From NCBI RefSeq assembly GCF_030063205.1, contig NZ_JASISQ010000001.1:485152-549151 (forward strand): DNA of 64,000 nt. Reading direction: 5' to 3'. Position numbers and translations under genes: made by a program. This stretch comes from Arthrobacter antibioticus. Its GTDB lineage: Bacteria > Actinomycetota > Actinomycetes > Actinomycetales > Micrococcaceae. The notes beneath the pieces were generated by a model, which saw only the letters and a program-made list of their open reading frames with translations, had not been told where the DNA came from and ran no database searches. Each line of letters opens with the position of its first letter. The stretch's first letter is position 1. Shown one piece after another: positions 18,392 through 25,824 of this stretch.

Positions 18392-19297
18392 ATGAATTCG
18401 ATGCCAACCAACACCGACCCCATGGAATCACTCCTGCGCATTCTGGAGCTTTCCGATGCTGGCGGAGCCCAAACAGATGAAGATATTTTTGTGGGGCGCG
18501 GCGATAAGACCGCACCACAACCGCGGCTTTTTGGTGGCCAGGTGTTGGCTCAGTCATTGGTTGCAGCAACCCGCACGGTGGAGAGCGATCATCTTGTGCA
18601 CTCGATGCACGGCTATTTCTTGCGCCCCGGCGACGCCTCCTCAGCCCTAACTTTTGGTGTGCAGCGGCTGCGTGATGGACGCTCATTTTCAGCGCGGCGT
18701 ACCCATGCCTACCAAGGTGGTGTGCCGATCCTGTCCATGATCGCCTCCTTCCAGCGCCCCGACAGCGGTATGGAGCATCAGGAACCCATGCCGGAAGGGA
18801 TTCCTGCGCCTGAGACACTTCCAACAACAGCTGAACTCCTGGGTGGCATCGATCACCCTGTGGCAAGGGCGTGGGCCTATGAACGGCCTTTCGATATTCG
18901 CCATGTGGGCTCTGACATTTATTTTGATGTCAAGGGCGAGCATGTGGCACATCAGGCAGTGTGGCTAAAAACGCTCGGCCCGATGCCAACGGACCAGAAT
19001 TTACACCGGGCCGCTCTTGCTTATGCCAGCGATTACACTTTGCTTGAGCCTTCATTGCGCCGCCACGGAATCAGCTGGGTAACCCGGGGTATCAGCATTG
19101 CCAGTCTTGATCACGCCATGTGGTGGCACCGCCCGCTGCAGGTTGACGACTGGCTGCTCTATGTTGCCCAATCCCCCAGCGCCTCCGAGTCACGTGGACT
19201 GAACTTTGGCCGTTTTTACAACCGCGACGGCGTACTTGTCGCCTCAGTTGCTCAGGAGGGCATGCTGCGAATCCCCGAAGGAACACCAAAGGAATAA
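18392..19297 (+). CDS. tesB: Acyl-CoA thioesterase II (TesB family)
   Basis: This double hot-dog thioesterase releases fatty acids from acyl-CoA. RLFGGQVLAQSLVAA, HSMHGYFLRPGD and DGRSFSARR mark the first hot-dog domain (about residues 35-110). SLDHAMWWHRP and ESRGLNFGRFYNRDGVLVAS mark the second, with the catalytic-site Asp, Ser and Gln region near the end. At 301 residues the length is typical (285-300). ATG at 18392 or at 18401 is possible; the longer frame from 18209 overlaps the divergent gene. It is followed by a strong bidirectional terminator. Confidence 0.92.
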   Translation: MNSMPTNTDPMESLLRILELSDAGGAQTDEDIFVGRGDKTAPQPRLFGGQVLAQSLVAATRTVESDHLVHSMHGYFLRPGDASSALTFGVQRLRDGRSFSARRTHAYQGGVPILSMIASFQRPDSGMEHQEPMPEGIPAPETLPTTAELLGGIDHPVARAWAYERPFDIRHVGSDIYFDVKGEHVAHQAVWLKTLGPMPTDQNLHRAALAYASDYTLLEPSLRRHGISWVTRGISIASLDHAMWWHRPLQVDDWLLYVAQSPSASESRGLNFGRFYNRDGVLVASVAQEGMLRIPEGTPKE

Positions 19298-19325
19298 GTC
19301 TGCGGCTGAGAGATGTTAGGCAACA

Positions 19326-19360
19326 AATAATGGCCGGTCCCAGTGGGGCCGGCCATTATT
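19326..19360. terminator. Bidirectional terminator between tesB and ettA
   Basis: A 16-bp stem (19326-19341 with 19345-19360, one mismatch, 3-base loop) is G/C-rich in the centre and A/T-rich at both feet, and sits between the convergent genes. The feet pair further with a bulged A, extending the stem to the flanking GCAACA/TGTTGC. Confidence 0.93.
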
Positions 19361-19367
19361 GTTGCGC

Positions 19368-19392
19368 CATGCGTGAGCCACGCTCACGCATG
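19368..19392. repeat. Second perfect hairpin before ettA stop
   Basis: CATGCGTGAGC (19368-19378) and its reverse complement (19382-19392) form a perfect 11-bp stem with a 3-base loop. It lies directly downstream of the ettA stop on the minus strand and may add to termination. Confidence 0.75.
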
Positions 19393-19395
19393 GTC

Positions 19396-19431
19396 GGCGC
19401 TAGTCGCGTGTGAGGCGCTAGTCGCGTGTGA
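19396..19431. repeat. 18-bp tandem duplication across the ettA stop
   Basis: The unit GGCGCTAGTCGCGTGTGA occurs twice, at 19396-19413 and 19414-19431. The second copy contains the ettA stop codon, so the last codons (RLTRD and stop) are repeated just after the gene ends. Confidence 0.88.
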
Positions 19432-21100
19432 GACGGCGGTGCGTCACGCGGTGCGGACGTGCCGCATCGGCGCCAAGACGCTCAACCTTGTTTTCCTCGT
19501 AGGAGTCGTAGTTACCTTCAAACCAGTGCCAGTTGGCCGGGTTCTCATTGGTGCCTTCATAGGCAAGGATGTGAGTCGCGACCCGGTCAAGGAACCAGCG
19601 ATCGTGCGATACCACTACGGCGCAGCCCGGGAATTCAAGCAAAGCGTTTTCAAGGCTGCTAAGAGTTTCCACGTCAAGGTCGTTAGTGGGCTCATCCAAG
19701 AGCAAAAGGTTGCCACCCTGTTTCAGGGTCAGCGCCAAGTTCAGCCGGTTGCGCTCACCACCGGAGAGCACACCTGCCTTCTTCTGCTGATCCGGACCCT
19801 TGAAGCCGAATGCGGCAACGTAGGCCCGAGAAGGCATCTCTACCTGTCCAACCTGGATGAAGTCCAGTCCATCGGAGACAACTTCCCAGAGTGTTTTATC
19901 TGGGTCGATGCCGCCACGGCTCTGGTCAGCGTAGGAAATCTTGACGGAGTCGCCCACCTTGAGCTTGCCGCCATCCAGCTCTTCAAGGCCAACGATGGTC
20001 TTAAAGAGCGTTGACTTACCCACACCGTTCGGGCCAATGACCCCAACGATGCCGTTGCGCGGCAGTGTAAAGGAAAGGCCATCGATCAAAACGCGATCGC
20101 CGTAACCCTTTTTTAGGTTTTCTGCTTCGAGCACGATTCCACCCAAACGCGGGCCTGGTGGAATCTGAATCTCTTCAAAGTCGAGCTTGCGGGTACGATC
20201 TGCCTCGGCAGCCATTTCCTCGTAGCGTGCAAGACGCGCCTTGGACTTGGTCTGGCGACCCTTGGCATTGGAGCGAACCCAATCGAGTTCCTCGGTGAGG
20301 CGCTTGGCCTGTTTGGCGTCCTTCTTACCTTGGACTTCCAGGCGGGCGCGCTTCTTCTCCAGGTACGTGGAGTAGTTGCCCTCGTAGGGGTACAGCTTGC
20401 CGCGGTCCACTTCGGCGATCCATTCGGCGACGTGATCCAGGAAGTACCTATCGTGAGTCACGGCTAGGACTGCGCCAGCGTAGTTCTTCAAGTGCAACTC
20501 CAACCACTGGACGCTTTCGGCATCGAGGTGGTTAGTGGGCTCATCAAGGAGCAATAGGTCAGGTTTCTGCAACAGCAATTTGCACAAGGCAACACGGCGG
20601 CGCTCACCACCAGAAAGTACTGTGACGTCGGCATCTCCAGGCGGGCACTGCAATGCGTCCATGGCCTGCTCAAGCTGGGAGTCAATGTCCCAGGCGTCGG
20701 CAGTGTCAATGGCTTCCTGCAGCTTGCCCATCTCTTCGAGCAGAGTGTCAAAGTCAGCGTCGGGGCTGGCCATTTCCTCAGAGATCTCGTTGTAACGGGT
20801 GATCTTCGCGTAGATTTCACCAACGCCTTCTTGGACGTTTCCAAGAACAGTCTTTTCCTCGTTGAGCGGCGGCTCCTGGAGCAAAATGCCCACAGTGTAG
20901 CCAGGGCTCAGGCGAGCCTCACCATTGGAAGGTGTATCCAAGCCGGCCATGATCTTCAAGATGGTGGACTTGCCAGCACCGTTAGGCCCAACAACACCGA
21001 TCTTGGCGCCGGGATAAAAAGACATGCTTACGTTGTCAAGAATGAGTTTGTCGCCAACAGCCTTACGGGTGTTGGACATTGTATAAATAAATTCCGCCAT
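19418..21100 (-). CDS. ettA: ABC-F ATPase EttA (energy-dependent translational throttle)
   Basis: This ribosome-binding ABC-F protein gates entry into the elongation cycle at the E site according to ATP/ADP. Two ABC domains are visible: Walker A GPNGAGKST (about 40) and GPNGVGKST (about 355), signatures LSGGERRR and LSGGERNR, and LLLLDEPTNHLD/LLLLDEPTNDLD. The arm motif and the linker (about 240-320) are charged. The N-terminus MAEFIYTMSNTRK starts at 21100 and gives 560 residues, as in the family. There are no membrane helices. It is monocistronic, convergent with tesB. Confidence 0.95.
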   Translation of the reverse strand: MAEFIYTMSNTRKAVGDKLILDNVSMSFYPGAKIGVVGPNGAGKSTILKIMAGLDTPSNGEARLSPGYTVGILLQEPPLNEEKTVLGNVQEGVGEIYAKITRYNEISEEMASPDADFDTLLEEMGKLQEAIDTADAWDIDSQLEQAMDALQCPPGDADVTVLSGGERRRVALCKLLLQKPDLLLLDEPTNHLDAESVQWLELHLKNYAGAVLAVTHDRYFLDHVAEWIAEVDRGKLYPYEGNYSTYLEKKRARLEVQGKKDAKQAKRLTEELDWVRSNAKGRQTKSKARLARYEEMAAEADRTRKLDFEEIQIPPGPRLGGIVLEAENLKKGYGDRVLIDGLSFTLPRNGIVGVIGPNGVGKSTLFKTIVGLEELDGGKLKVGDSVKISYADQSRGGIDPDKTLWEVVSDGLDFIQVGQVEMPSRAYVAAFGFKGPDQQKKAGVLSGGERNRLNLALTLKQGGNLLLLDEPTNDLDVETLSSLENALLEFPGCAVVVSHDRWFLDRVATHILAYEGTNENPANWHWFEGNYDSYEENKVERLGADAARPHRVTHRRLTRD

Positions 21101-21303
21101 AGTCCCAAGGTTAGTGGGTGCAAGCGGATATCCCACATTCCTCTACGGCTAAGTGAGGAACCCGGCATTGGAACTACGTTTGGAAGCCTGTAGTTGACGC
21201 CTCATTGCGCGCTTTGGGTAGCTGGTTTCTTCCCGCAGTAGCGCTCTATAGCAGTACCTCGCTAGTAGGGATATCTCCTTAGTAGCGGATTTCCGGCATA
21301 GAG

Positions 21304-21819
21304 CTAGTGGGCGTCGCCAACGAAGCAGCGTCCAGATGCCAAGACGGGAAGTATTGTCACTGCAACGTTGCCGTCGCGTACCTGGCCAACCACACATTCC
21401 TCTCCCACCGGGGCTGCTGACTCTATGGCATCAACGGCAAGTCCCGTTGGGGTGATGTCGATGGACAGTTCAACTTTGTCTTTTTCCGCACCGGCTTCGA
21501 GCATGGCGGACATCATTTGGTCCCGGTTTGGCGACTTTGTAACGCCAGCAAGCTCAGTGAGAGAGTCTCTTATCCTGGTGGCGAGCTCTTGCGCTGCAGT
21601 TGGAGGTTCCGTGGGTTCCATTTCCGCCTCACTGGAGTTCTTGGCCGCAGCTGTAGTGGGGCTTCCCTGAACCGAACCGGAATCAGCGGGCCCAGTGGGC
21701 AGTAAGGAACACCCTCCTAGAGCCAGTGCCACGACTAACAGAACTGCGGCTCCAAAAGAACGAGCCCTAATGCTGTGCAGCGCAGACTGATCACGGGATG
21801 TCATCTTTTCCAAAGTCAC
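21304..21819 (-). CDS. Putative lipoprotein, function unknown
   Basis: This 171-residue secreted protein has an N-terminal hydrophobic stretch (AAVLLVVALALGGC) ending in a lipobox LGGC at about residue 37, so it is probably lipid-anchored outside the membrane. The mature part is Ser/Thr/Glu-rich at first, then a small alpha/beta region with QELATRIRDSLTEL and two further cysteines near the end (GEECVVGQV, SGRCFVGD) that could form a disulfide. GTG at 21819 or ATG at 21804 may be the start. No known domain was recognised. Confidence 0.6.
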   Translation of the reverse strand: MTLEKMTSRDQSALHSIRARSFGAAVLLVVALALGGCSLLPTGPADSGSVQGSPTTAAAKNSSEAEMEPTEPPTAAQELATRIRDSLTELAGVTKSPNRDQMMSAMLEAGAEKDKVELSIDITPTGLAVDAIESAAPVGEECVVGQVRDGNVAVTILPVLASGRCFVGDAH

Positions 21820-21875
21820 TTGACCAGTCTGCCATGACGGTCAGGACTTGTCTGTTGCGCATGAGGAGTTCAGAA

Positions 21876-22526
21876 TTAGAAAGGCGCGGCAGTCTTTAGA
21901 ATCTCACCGGTTTGATGATCTGCCCGTTCGCCGTCGTTCAGACCAGAATCGTCCTCGGGCCCAGTGTCGTCGTCTTCACCATCTTGATCATGGGCGTGAA
22001 TCGCGGCTGCAACTGCCGCGAACCCATGGAGCTGGTCGGCTTCGCCGTCGGTATCATCATCGGCGTCATCGTAGGTTTGGTCTTCATCATTTCCCACTAC
22101 AGAAAGGTGCGTCCCCGCCGCAGCGTTGGACTCTTGTGCAAATCCATTCTCTCCGGCAGGATGCGCGCTTGCCATGCGCCTGAAAAGGGCAGTCCCAAAT
22201 TGCAGGTCCGGACCCACACTCTCCGCATCTATTTCGACACTGGTCCCGTGCGTGCCGTCTTTACGAAGGAAAGACTTGATGTTGAGCTTGCCCATGACCA
22301 TAATGCGGTCGCCCTTGTGGATACTGGAAACGGCATTCTGCGCCAACGATCGAAAAACGTTTATCCGATACCAATTTGTGCGACCGTCAACCCACAACTT
22401 GGTGATCGGATCTTGGCGCCGCTCGGTTGAACCGATCCGGAAGTTTCCAATAACCAGCCCAGTAGTAGTGTTTCGCATCTCAAATTCGGAACTTACAAAC
22501 CCTCTAATGCTGACATGATTAGCCAT
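21876..22526 (-). CDS. ssb: Single-stranded DNA-binding protein (paralogue)
   Basis: The OB fold covers about residues 1-115: ANHVSIRGFVSSEFEMR, NFRIGSTERRQD, TNWYRINVFRSLAQN, KGDRIMVMGKLNIKSF. The rest is a long acidic, disordered tail rich in Asp and Glu. The C-terminal tip ends APF, unlike the DDDIPF tip of the replicative SSB, so this is likely a secondary SSB with altered partner binding. ATG at 22526 has AAAGG upstream; the frame to 22670 lacks similarity. It stands alone upstream of tRNA-Arg, on the opposite strand. Confidence 0.88.
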   Translation of the reverse strand: MANHVSIRGFVSSEFEMRNTTTGLVIGNFRIGSTERRQDPITKLWVDGRTNWYRINVFRSLAQNAVSSIHKGDRIMVMGKLNIKSFLRKDGTHGTSVEIDAESVGPDLQFGTALFRRMASAHPAGENGFAQESNAAAGTHLSVVGNDEDQTYDDADDDTDGEADQLHGFAAVAAAIHAHDQDGEDDDTGPEDDSGLNDGERADHQTGEILKTAAPF

Positions 22527-22710
22527 TGCTCTGCCTTTCGTTGAGCCGCAGCTGCGGCGGTGTTCACTTGGATCAAGCAAACGCCTGCGTGACCGCATCC
22601 GGAAGTGGGCAAGACCCGAATGTGGACGAACCGTTGGGTGATGGCACCGGTGGAGGAAGAGATAATGCAATAAACCTGATAATTTAGATGCGGTCCCTCT
22701 ATAGGGCCAT

Positions 22711-22786
22711 GCCTCGGTAGCTCAGCGGATAGAGCAGGAGCCTTCTAATCTCTTGGTCGTGGGTTCAATTCCCGCCCGGGGCACCA
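22711..22786 (+). tRNA. tRNA-Arg(TCT), integration target
   Basis: The gene folds with acceptor arms GCCTCGG/CCGGGGC, a normal D-arm and T-arm, loop CTTCTAA with anticodon TCT, and an encoded CCA end. The anticodon stem GGAGC/TCTCT has a C31-T39 mismatch. Its 3' part from base 39 on is the attL repeat of the genomic island, so the gene is kept whole after integration. Confidence 0.93.
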
Positions 22787-22789
22787 AAA
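22749..22789 (+). repeat. attL of genomic island (41-bp direct repeat)
   Basis: These 41 bases, the 3' half of tRNA-Arg plus four A, recur perfectly at 42281-42321. The position in a tRNA 3' end and a tyrosine integrase between the copies identify an attachment site. Confidence 0.94.
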
Positions 22790-22791
22790 GG

Positions 22792-22828
22792 GCCTCTGAC
22801 CTGCGGATATGTTCCGCAGGTCAGAGGC
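22792..22828 (+). terminator. Terminator after tRNA-Arg, island copy
   Basis: Perfect 16-bp arms (22792-22807 and 22813-22828) enclose a 5-base loop, immediately after the tRNA. A near copy occurs at 42321-42365 beyond attR. Confidence 0.85.
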
Positions 22829-23140
22829 ATTTAGTGCGAAAAATGGCCAACTCCCCCTTTACTCCCCCAATTCAGACAAATTTTCTTCAGAAATCACTCC
22901 CCCTTTTCAGCACCTCAGTGGCTGGTTTACCCCTCGGTCACCTCGTCTGGCGTCGATCACCGGATACGGTAGGGATGCTACGGAGCTCGGCATAGCGAGA
23001 GCACAGGACGCTGGCTACCGGACGTCGACGAGCACTTGTGTCATTCCGGCCCAGTTGGGCTCCAGCGATTTCCGACAACAGGAGTAGCGCACCAAACACG
23101 CGGCAGAATCGACCGGCCCAGCCAGTAAGGTTTCCGGCGC
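22829..23140. other. Island left end, C-rich direct repeats, no gene
   Basis: No coding region is supported. ACTCCCCC occurs at 22850-22857, 22861-22868 and 22896-22903. The same motif recurs near the right end (42153-42160) and just past attR (42384-42391). These may be arm-type binding sites for the integrase or excisionase. Confidence 0.5.
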
Positions 23141-23146
23141 TAAACT
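23141..23146 (+). promoter_or_regulatory. -10 element for hsdM
   Basis: TAAACT lies exactly six bases before the GTG at 23153, and no ribosome-binding site is seen, so the restriction-modification operon may begin with a leaderless message. Confidence 0.45.
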
Positions 23147-23152
23147 CGATTG

Positions 23153-24649
23153 GTGATCACAGGTGAAATTAAGTCCCAGGTAGACAAGGTTTGGAACACG
23201 TTCTGGACCGGCGGCATCTCCAACCCCATCGAGATTATTGAACAGGTCACGTATCTGCTCTTCTTGAAGCGGCTGGATGAAGCCCAGACCCGAGCCGAGA
23301 AGCAGGCGCTACGTACGGGGAAACAAGCCCACAACCTGCCGTTCCCGTTGGGCAATGACCATTTGGGCCGTCCGTGGAGTGATCTGCGCTGGAAAAATTT
23401 CCAGGACCTGTCCAAGGACCAGATGTTCAAACTGTTCACTGACCGCATGTTCACGTTCCTGCGCGAGGACCTGCACACGCAGTCCAACGGCGAGGCCTCC
23501 AGCTACGCCAGGCATCTTGAAGGCGCCCGCTTCACCATCCCCACCGCGAATGTACTCGGCACCGTGGTTGACGTCATTTCCGCCATGGACATGTCGGGCA
23601 AGGACACCAAGGGCGACCTCTACGAGTACATGCTCTCCAAGCTCTCCACGGCAGGCACCAATGGACAGTTCCGCACGCCTCGCCACATCATCGACCTGAT
23701 GGTCCAGATGCAGGCGCCCCAGCCGCTCGAGGTAATCTGCGACCCTGCATCCGGCACGTGCGGCTTCCTGGTCCAGGCCTCCGAGTACCTGCGCGATAAC
23801 AACGAAACGCTGCTGACCAACTCGGAGACGGCAAAGTTCTACCACAACGAACAGTTTCACGCCTTCGACTTCGACAACACCATGCTCCGCATTGGCGCCA
23901 TGAACCTTCTCCAGCACGGCGTGGAAAACCCCGAGGTCACCTACCGGGACTCCCTGGCCAACCTCCACGAAACAGAGGAAGAAAAATACGATCTCATCCT
24001 CGCCAATCCCCCGTTCGCTGGCAGCCTCGATTACGACAACGTCGCCAAAGACCTCCTCAGCATCGTCAAGACCAAGAAGACGGAGCTTCTGTTCCTGGCA
24101 CTCTTCCTGCGCCTGCTCAAGCCCGGTGGACGCGCAGCGGTGATCGTCCCGGACGGCGTGCTGTTCGGCTCCACCAAGGCGCATAAGGAACTGCGCAAGC
24201 TGATCGTCGACGGCCACCGCCTCGATGCCGTCGTGAAGCTCCCCTCCGGCGTCTTCAAGCCCTATGCCGGAGTCTCAACCGCCATCCTGTTCTTCACCAA
24301 GACCAACGCCGGTGGCACGGAGAATATCTGGTTCTACGACGTCAAGAGCGACGGTTTCTCCCTCGACGACAAGCGCACACCCCTCGCAACTTCCGATCTT
24401 GAGGATGTCTTCTCCCGTTGGATGACACGTTCGACGACGGAACTCACCCGGGCTCGAACCGACCAGTCCTTCTGCGTCCCCCGCTCCGAGATCGAAGCCA
24501 ACGACTACGACCTTTCCCTCAACCGCTACAAGGAAATCGAGTACGACGAGGTGAACCACAAGTCCCCCGAAGAAATCCTCGGCGCCCTCGACGAACTGGA
24601 AGCTTCCATTTTGATCGGCATGTCAGAACTTCGGGAGCTGTTGAAGTGA
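23153..24649 (+). CDS. hsdM: Type I restriction-modification methyltransferase subunit
   Basis: This protein is the N6-adenine methyltransferase subunit of a type I system. The N-terminal HsdM helical domain (about 10-150: VWNTFWTGGISNPIEIIEQVTYLLFLKRLDE) precedes the catalytic domain with SAM motif DPASGTCGF (about 196-204) and catalytic NPPF (about 285-288). At about 498 residues the length is typical. The start is GTG at 23153, or TTG at 23150. Its stop overlaps the hsdS start by four bases (GTGA), so M and S are translationally coupled. Confidence 0.95.
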   Translation: MITGEIKSQVDKVWNTFWTGGISNPIEIIEQVTYLLFLKRLDEAQTRAEKQALRTGKQAHNLPFPLGNDHLGRPWSDLRWKNFQDLSKDQMFKLFTDRMFTFLREDLHTQSNGEASSYARHLEGARFTIPTANVLGTVVDVISAMDMSGKDTKGDLYEYMLSKLSTAGTNGQFRTPRHIIDLMVQMQAPQPLEVICDPASGTCGFLVQASEYLRDNNETLLTNSETAKFYHNEQFHAFDFDNTMLRIGAMNLLQHGVENPEVTYRDSLANLHETEEEKYDLILANPPFAGSLDYDNVAKDLLSIVKTKKTELLFLALFLRLLKPGGRAAVIVPDGVLFGSTKAHKELRKLIVDGHRLDAVVKLPSGVFKPYAGVSTAILFFTKTNAGGTENIWFYDVKSDGFSLDDKRTPLATSDLEDVFSRWMTRSTTELTRARTDQSFCVPRSEIEANDYDLSLNRYKEIEYDEVNHKSPEEILGALDELEASILIGMSELRELLK

Positions 24650-25824
24650 CAGTTGTGAAGCTCGGAGAGATCTGCAAAGTTGAGTCCGGTGGCACACCGA
24701 GCCGCGGCACCCAGTCCAACTTCAACGGTGACATTCCGTGGGTCAAAATCGGCGACATGCTTCAGGGAACTGTCCTTACAACGACAGAATCCATCACCGA
24801 GACAGGGTTGGCCACTAGCTCGGCAAAAATTTGGCCAGCTGGGACCCTACTAATTTCTATCTTCGCGACCATTGGCCGTACGGCAGTTCTTGGTATTCCA
24901 GCAGCAAGTAACCAAGCCATCGCCGGGCTTCAGCTTGACCATGATCGCGTACAAACCAACTATCTACGCCATTTCCTCGATGCGTCGACCTCCGCATTCG
25001 AAGCGACCAGCCGTGGGATAGCCCAGAACAACATCAACATGTCGATACTCAGAGAATGGCCCATTCCCCTCCCGCCTCTCCCTGAGCAGCGCCGAATCGC
25101 GACCATCCTGGACAAGGCCGACCGTCTCCGCACCCAGCGCCGCGAAGCCCTCGCCCACCTCGACGCCCTGACCCGGTCGATCTTCGACGACATGTTTGGC
25201 GACCCCGTTTCGAATGAGCTTGGCTGGCCAAAAGCCCCGATGTCGGCTCTGTTGTCATCTATCGAAAGCGGCAGAAGCCCAGTCTGTCTCGCTCGACCTG
25301 CTACAGACGGTGAATGGGGAGTCCTGAAGCTAGGTGCAATCTCAACTCAATCTTGGCTTCCTAACCACAACAAGGCACTTGCTGACAGCCAACCAGATCC
25401 CCGACTTGAGGTGAAGGCAGGAGACGTCTTGTTCTCAAGAAAGAACACCCCTGACCTTGTCGCGGCAGTGTGCCTTGTTAACCGGACTCCACCAAGATTG
25501 CTGCTTCCAGATCTAATCTTCCGACTTTGCATCAGCGATCCTGACACGGTTAGCAATGTCTATCTGGCATCAGTCCTTCAGCATGTAAACCAACGAGGCG
25601 AGATTCAGGCTCTAGCTTCTGGATCAGCCCAATCCATGGTTAATATCTCCAAAGCCAAAGTCATGACAATAAGCATCCCTGTACCGCCACCGGAACTGCA
25701 GCAGACCTTCGCAAGGCGAGTGGCCGGCGTCGACCGCTTGAAGGAAAAGCACCGCACCCAGCTGGGGGAACTGGACACCCTTTTCGCGTCCCTGCAACAC
25801 CGCGCATTTAGAGGAGAACTGTAG
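24646..25824 (+). CDS. hsdS: Type I restriction-modification specificity subunit
   Basis: HsdS sets the recognition sequence through two target-recognition domains. The first covers residues 1-140 (VKLGEICKVESGGTPSR, then IPLPPLPEQRRIATILDKADRL as the first conserved helix region). The second covers about 185-330 and ends with VPPPELQQTFARRVAGVDRL and a helix. The repeat of PPLPEQRRIA/PPPELQQTFA shows the usual half-subunit symmetry. The 392-residue length is normal. The GTG start overlaps the hsdM stop. The next gene begins directly after the TAG stop. Confidence 0.93.
   Translation: MTVVKLGEICKVESGGTPSRGTQSNFNGDIPWVKIGDMLQGTVLTTTESITETGLATSSAKIWPAGTLLISIFATIGRTAVLGIPAASNQAIAGLQLDHDRVQTNYLRHFLDASTSAFEATSRGIAQNNINMSILREWPIPLPPLPEQRRIATILDKADRLRTQRREALAHLDALTRSIFDDMFGDPVSNELGWPKAPMSALLSSIESGRSPVCLARPATDGEWGVLKLGAISTQSWLPNHNKALADSQPDPRLEVKAGDVLFSRKNTPDLVAAVCLVNRTPPRLLLPDLIFRLCISDPDTVSNVYLASVLQHVNQRGEIQALASGSAQSMVNISKAKVMTISIPVPPPELQQTFARRVAGVDRLKEKHRTQLGELDTLFASLQHRAFRGEL

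Noticed and set aside
23309-24217. Long minus-strand open frame opposite hsdM
   Set aside because: It is a high-GC shadow of the hsdM codons, with no similarity and no ribosome-binding site; hsdM is clearly coding.
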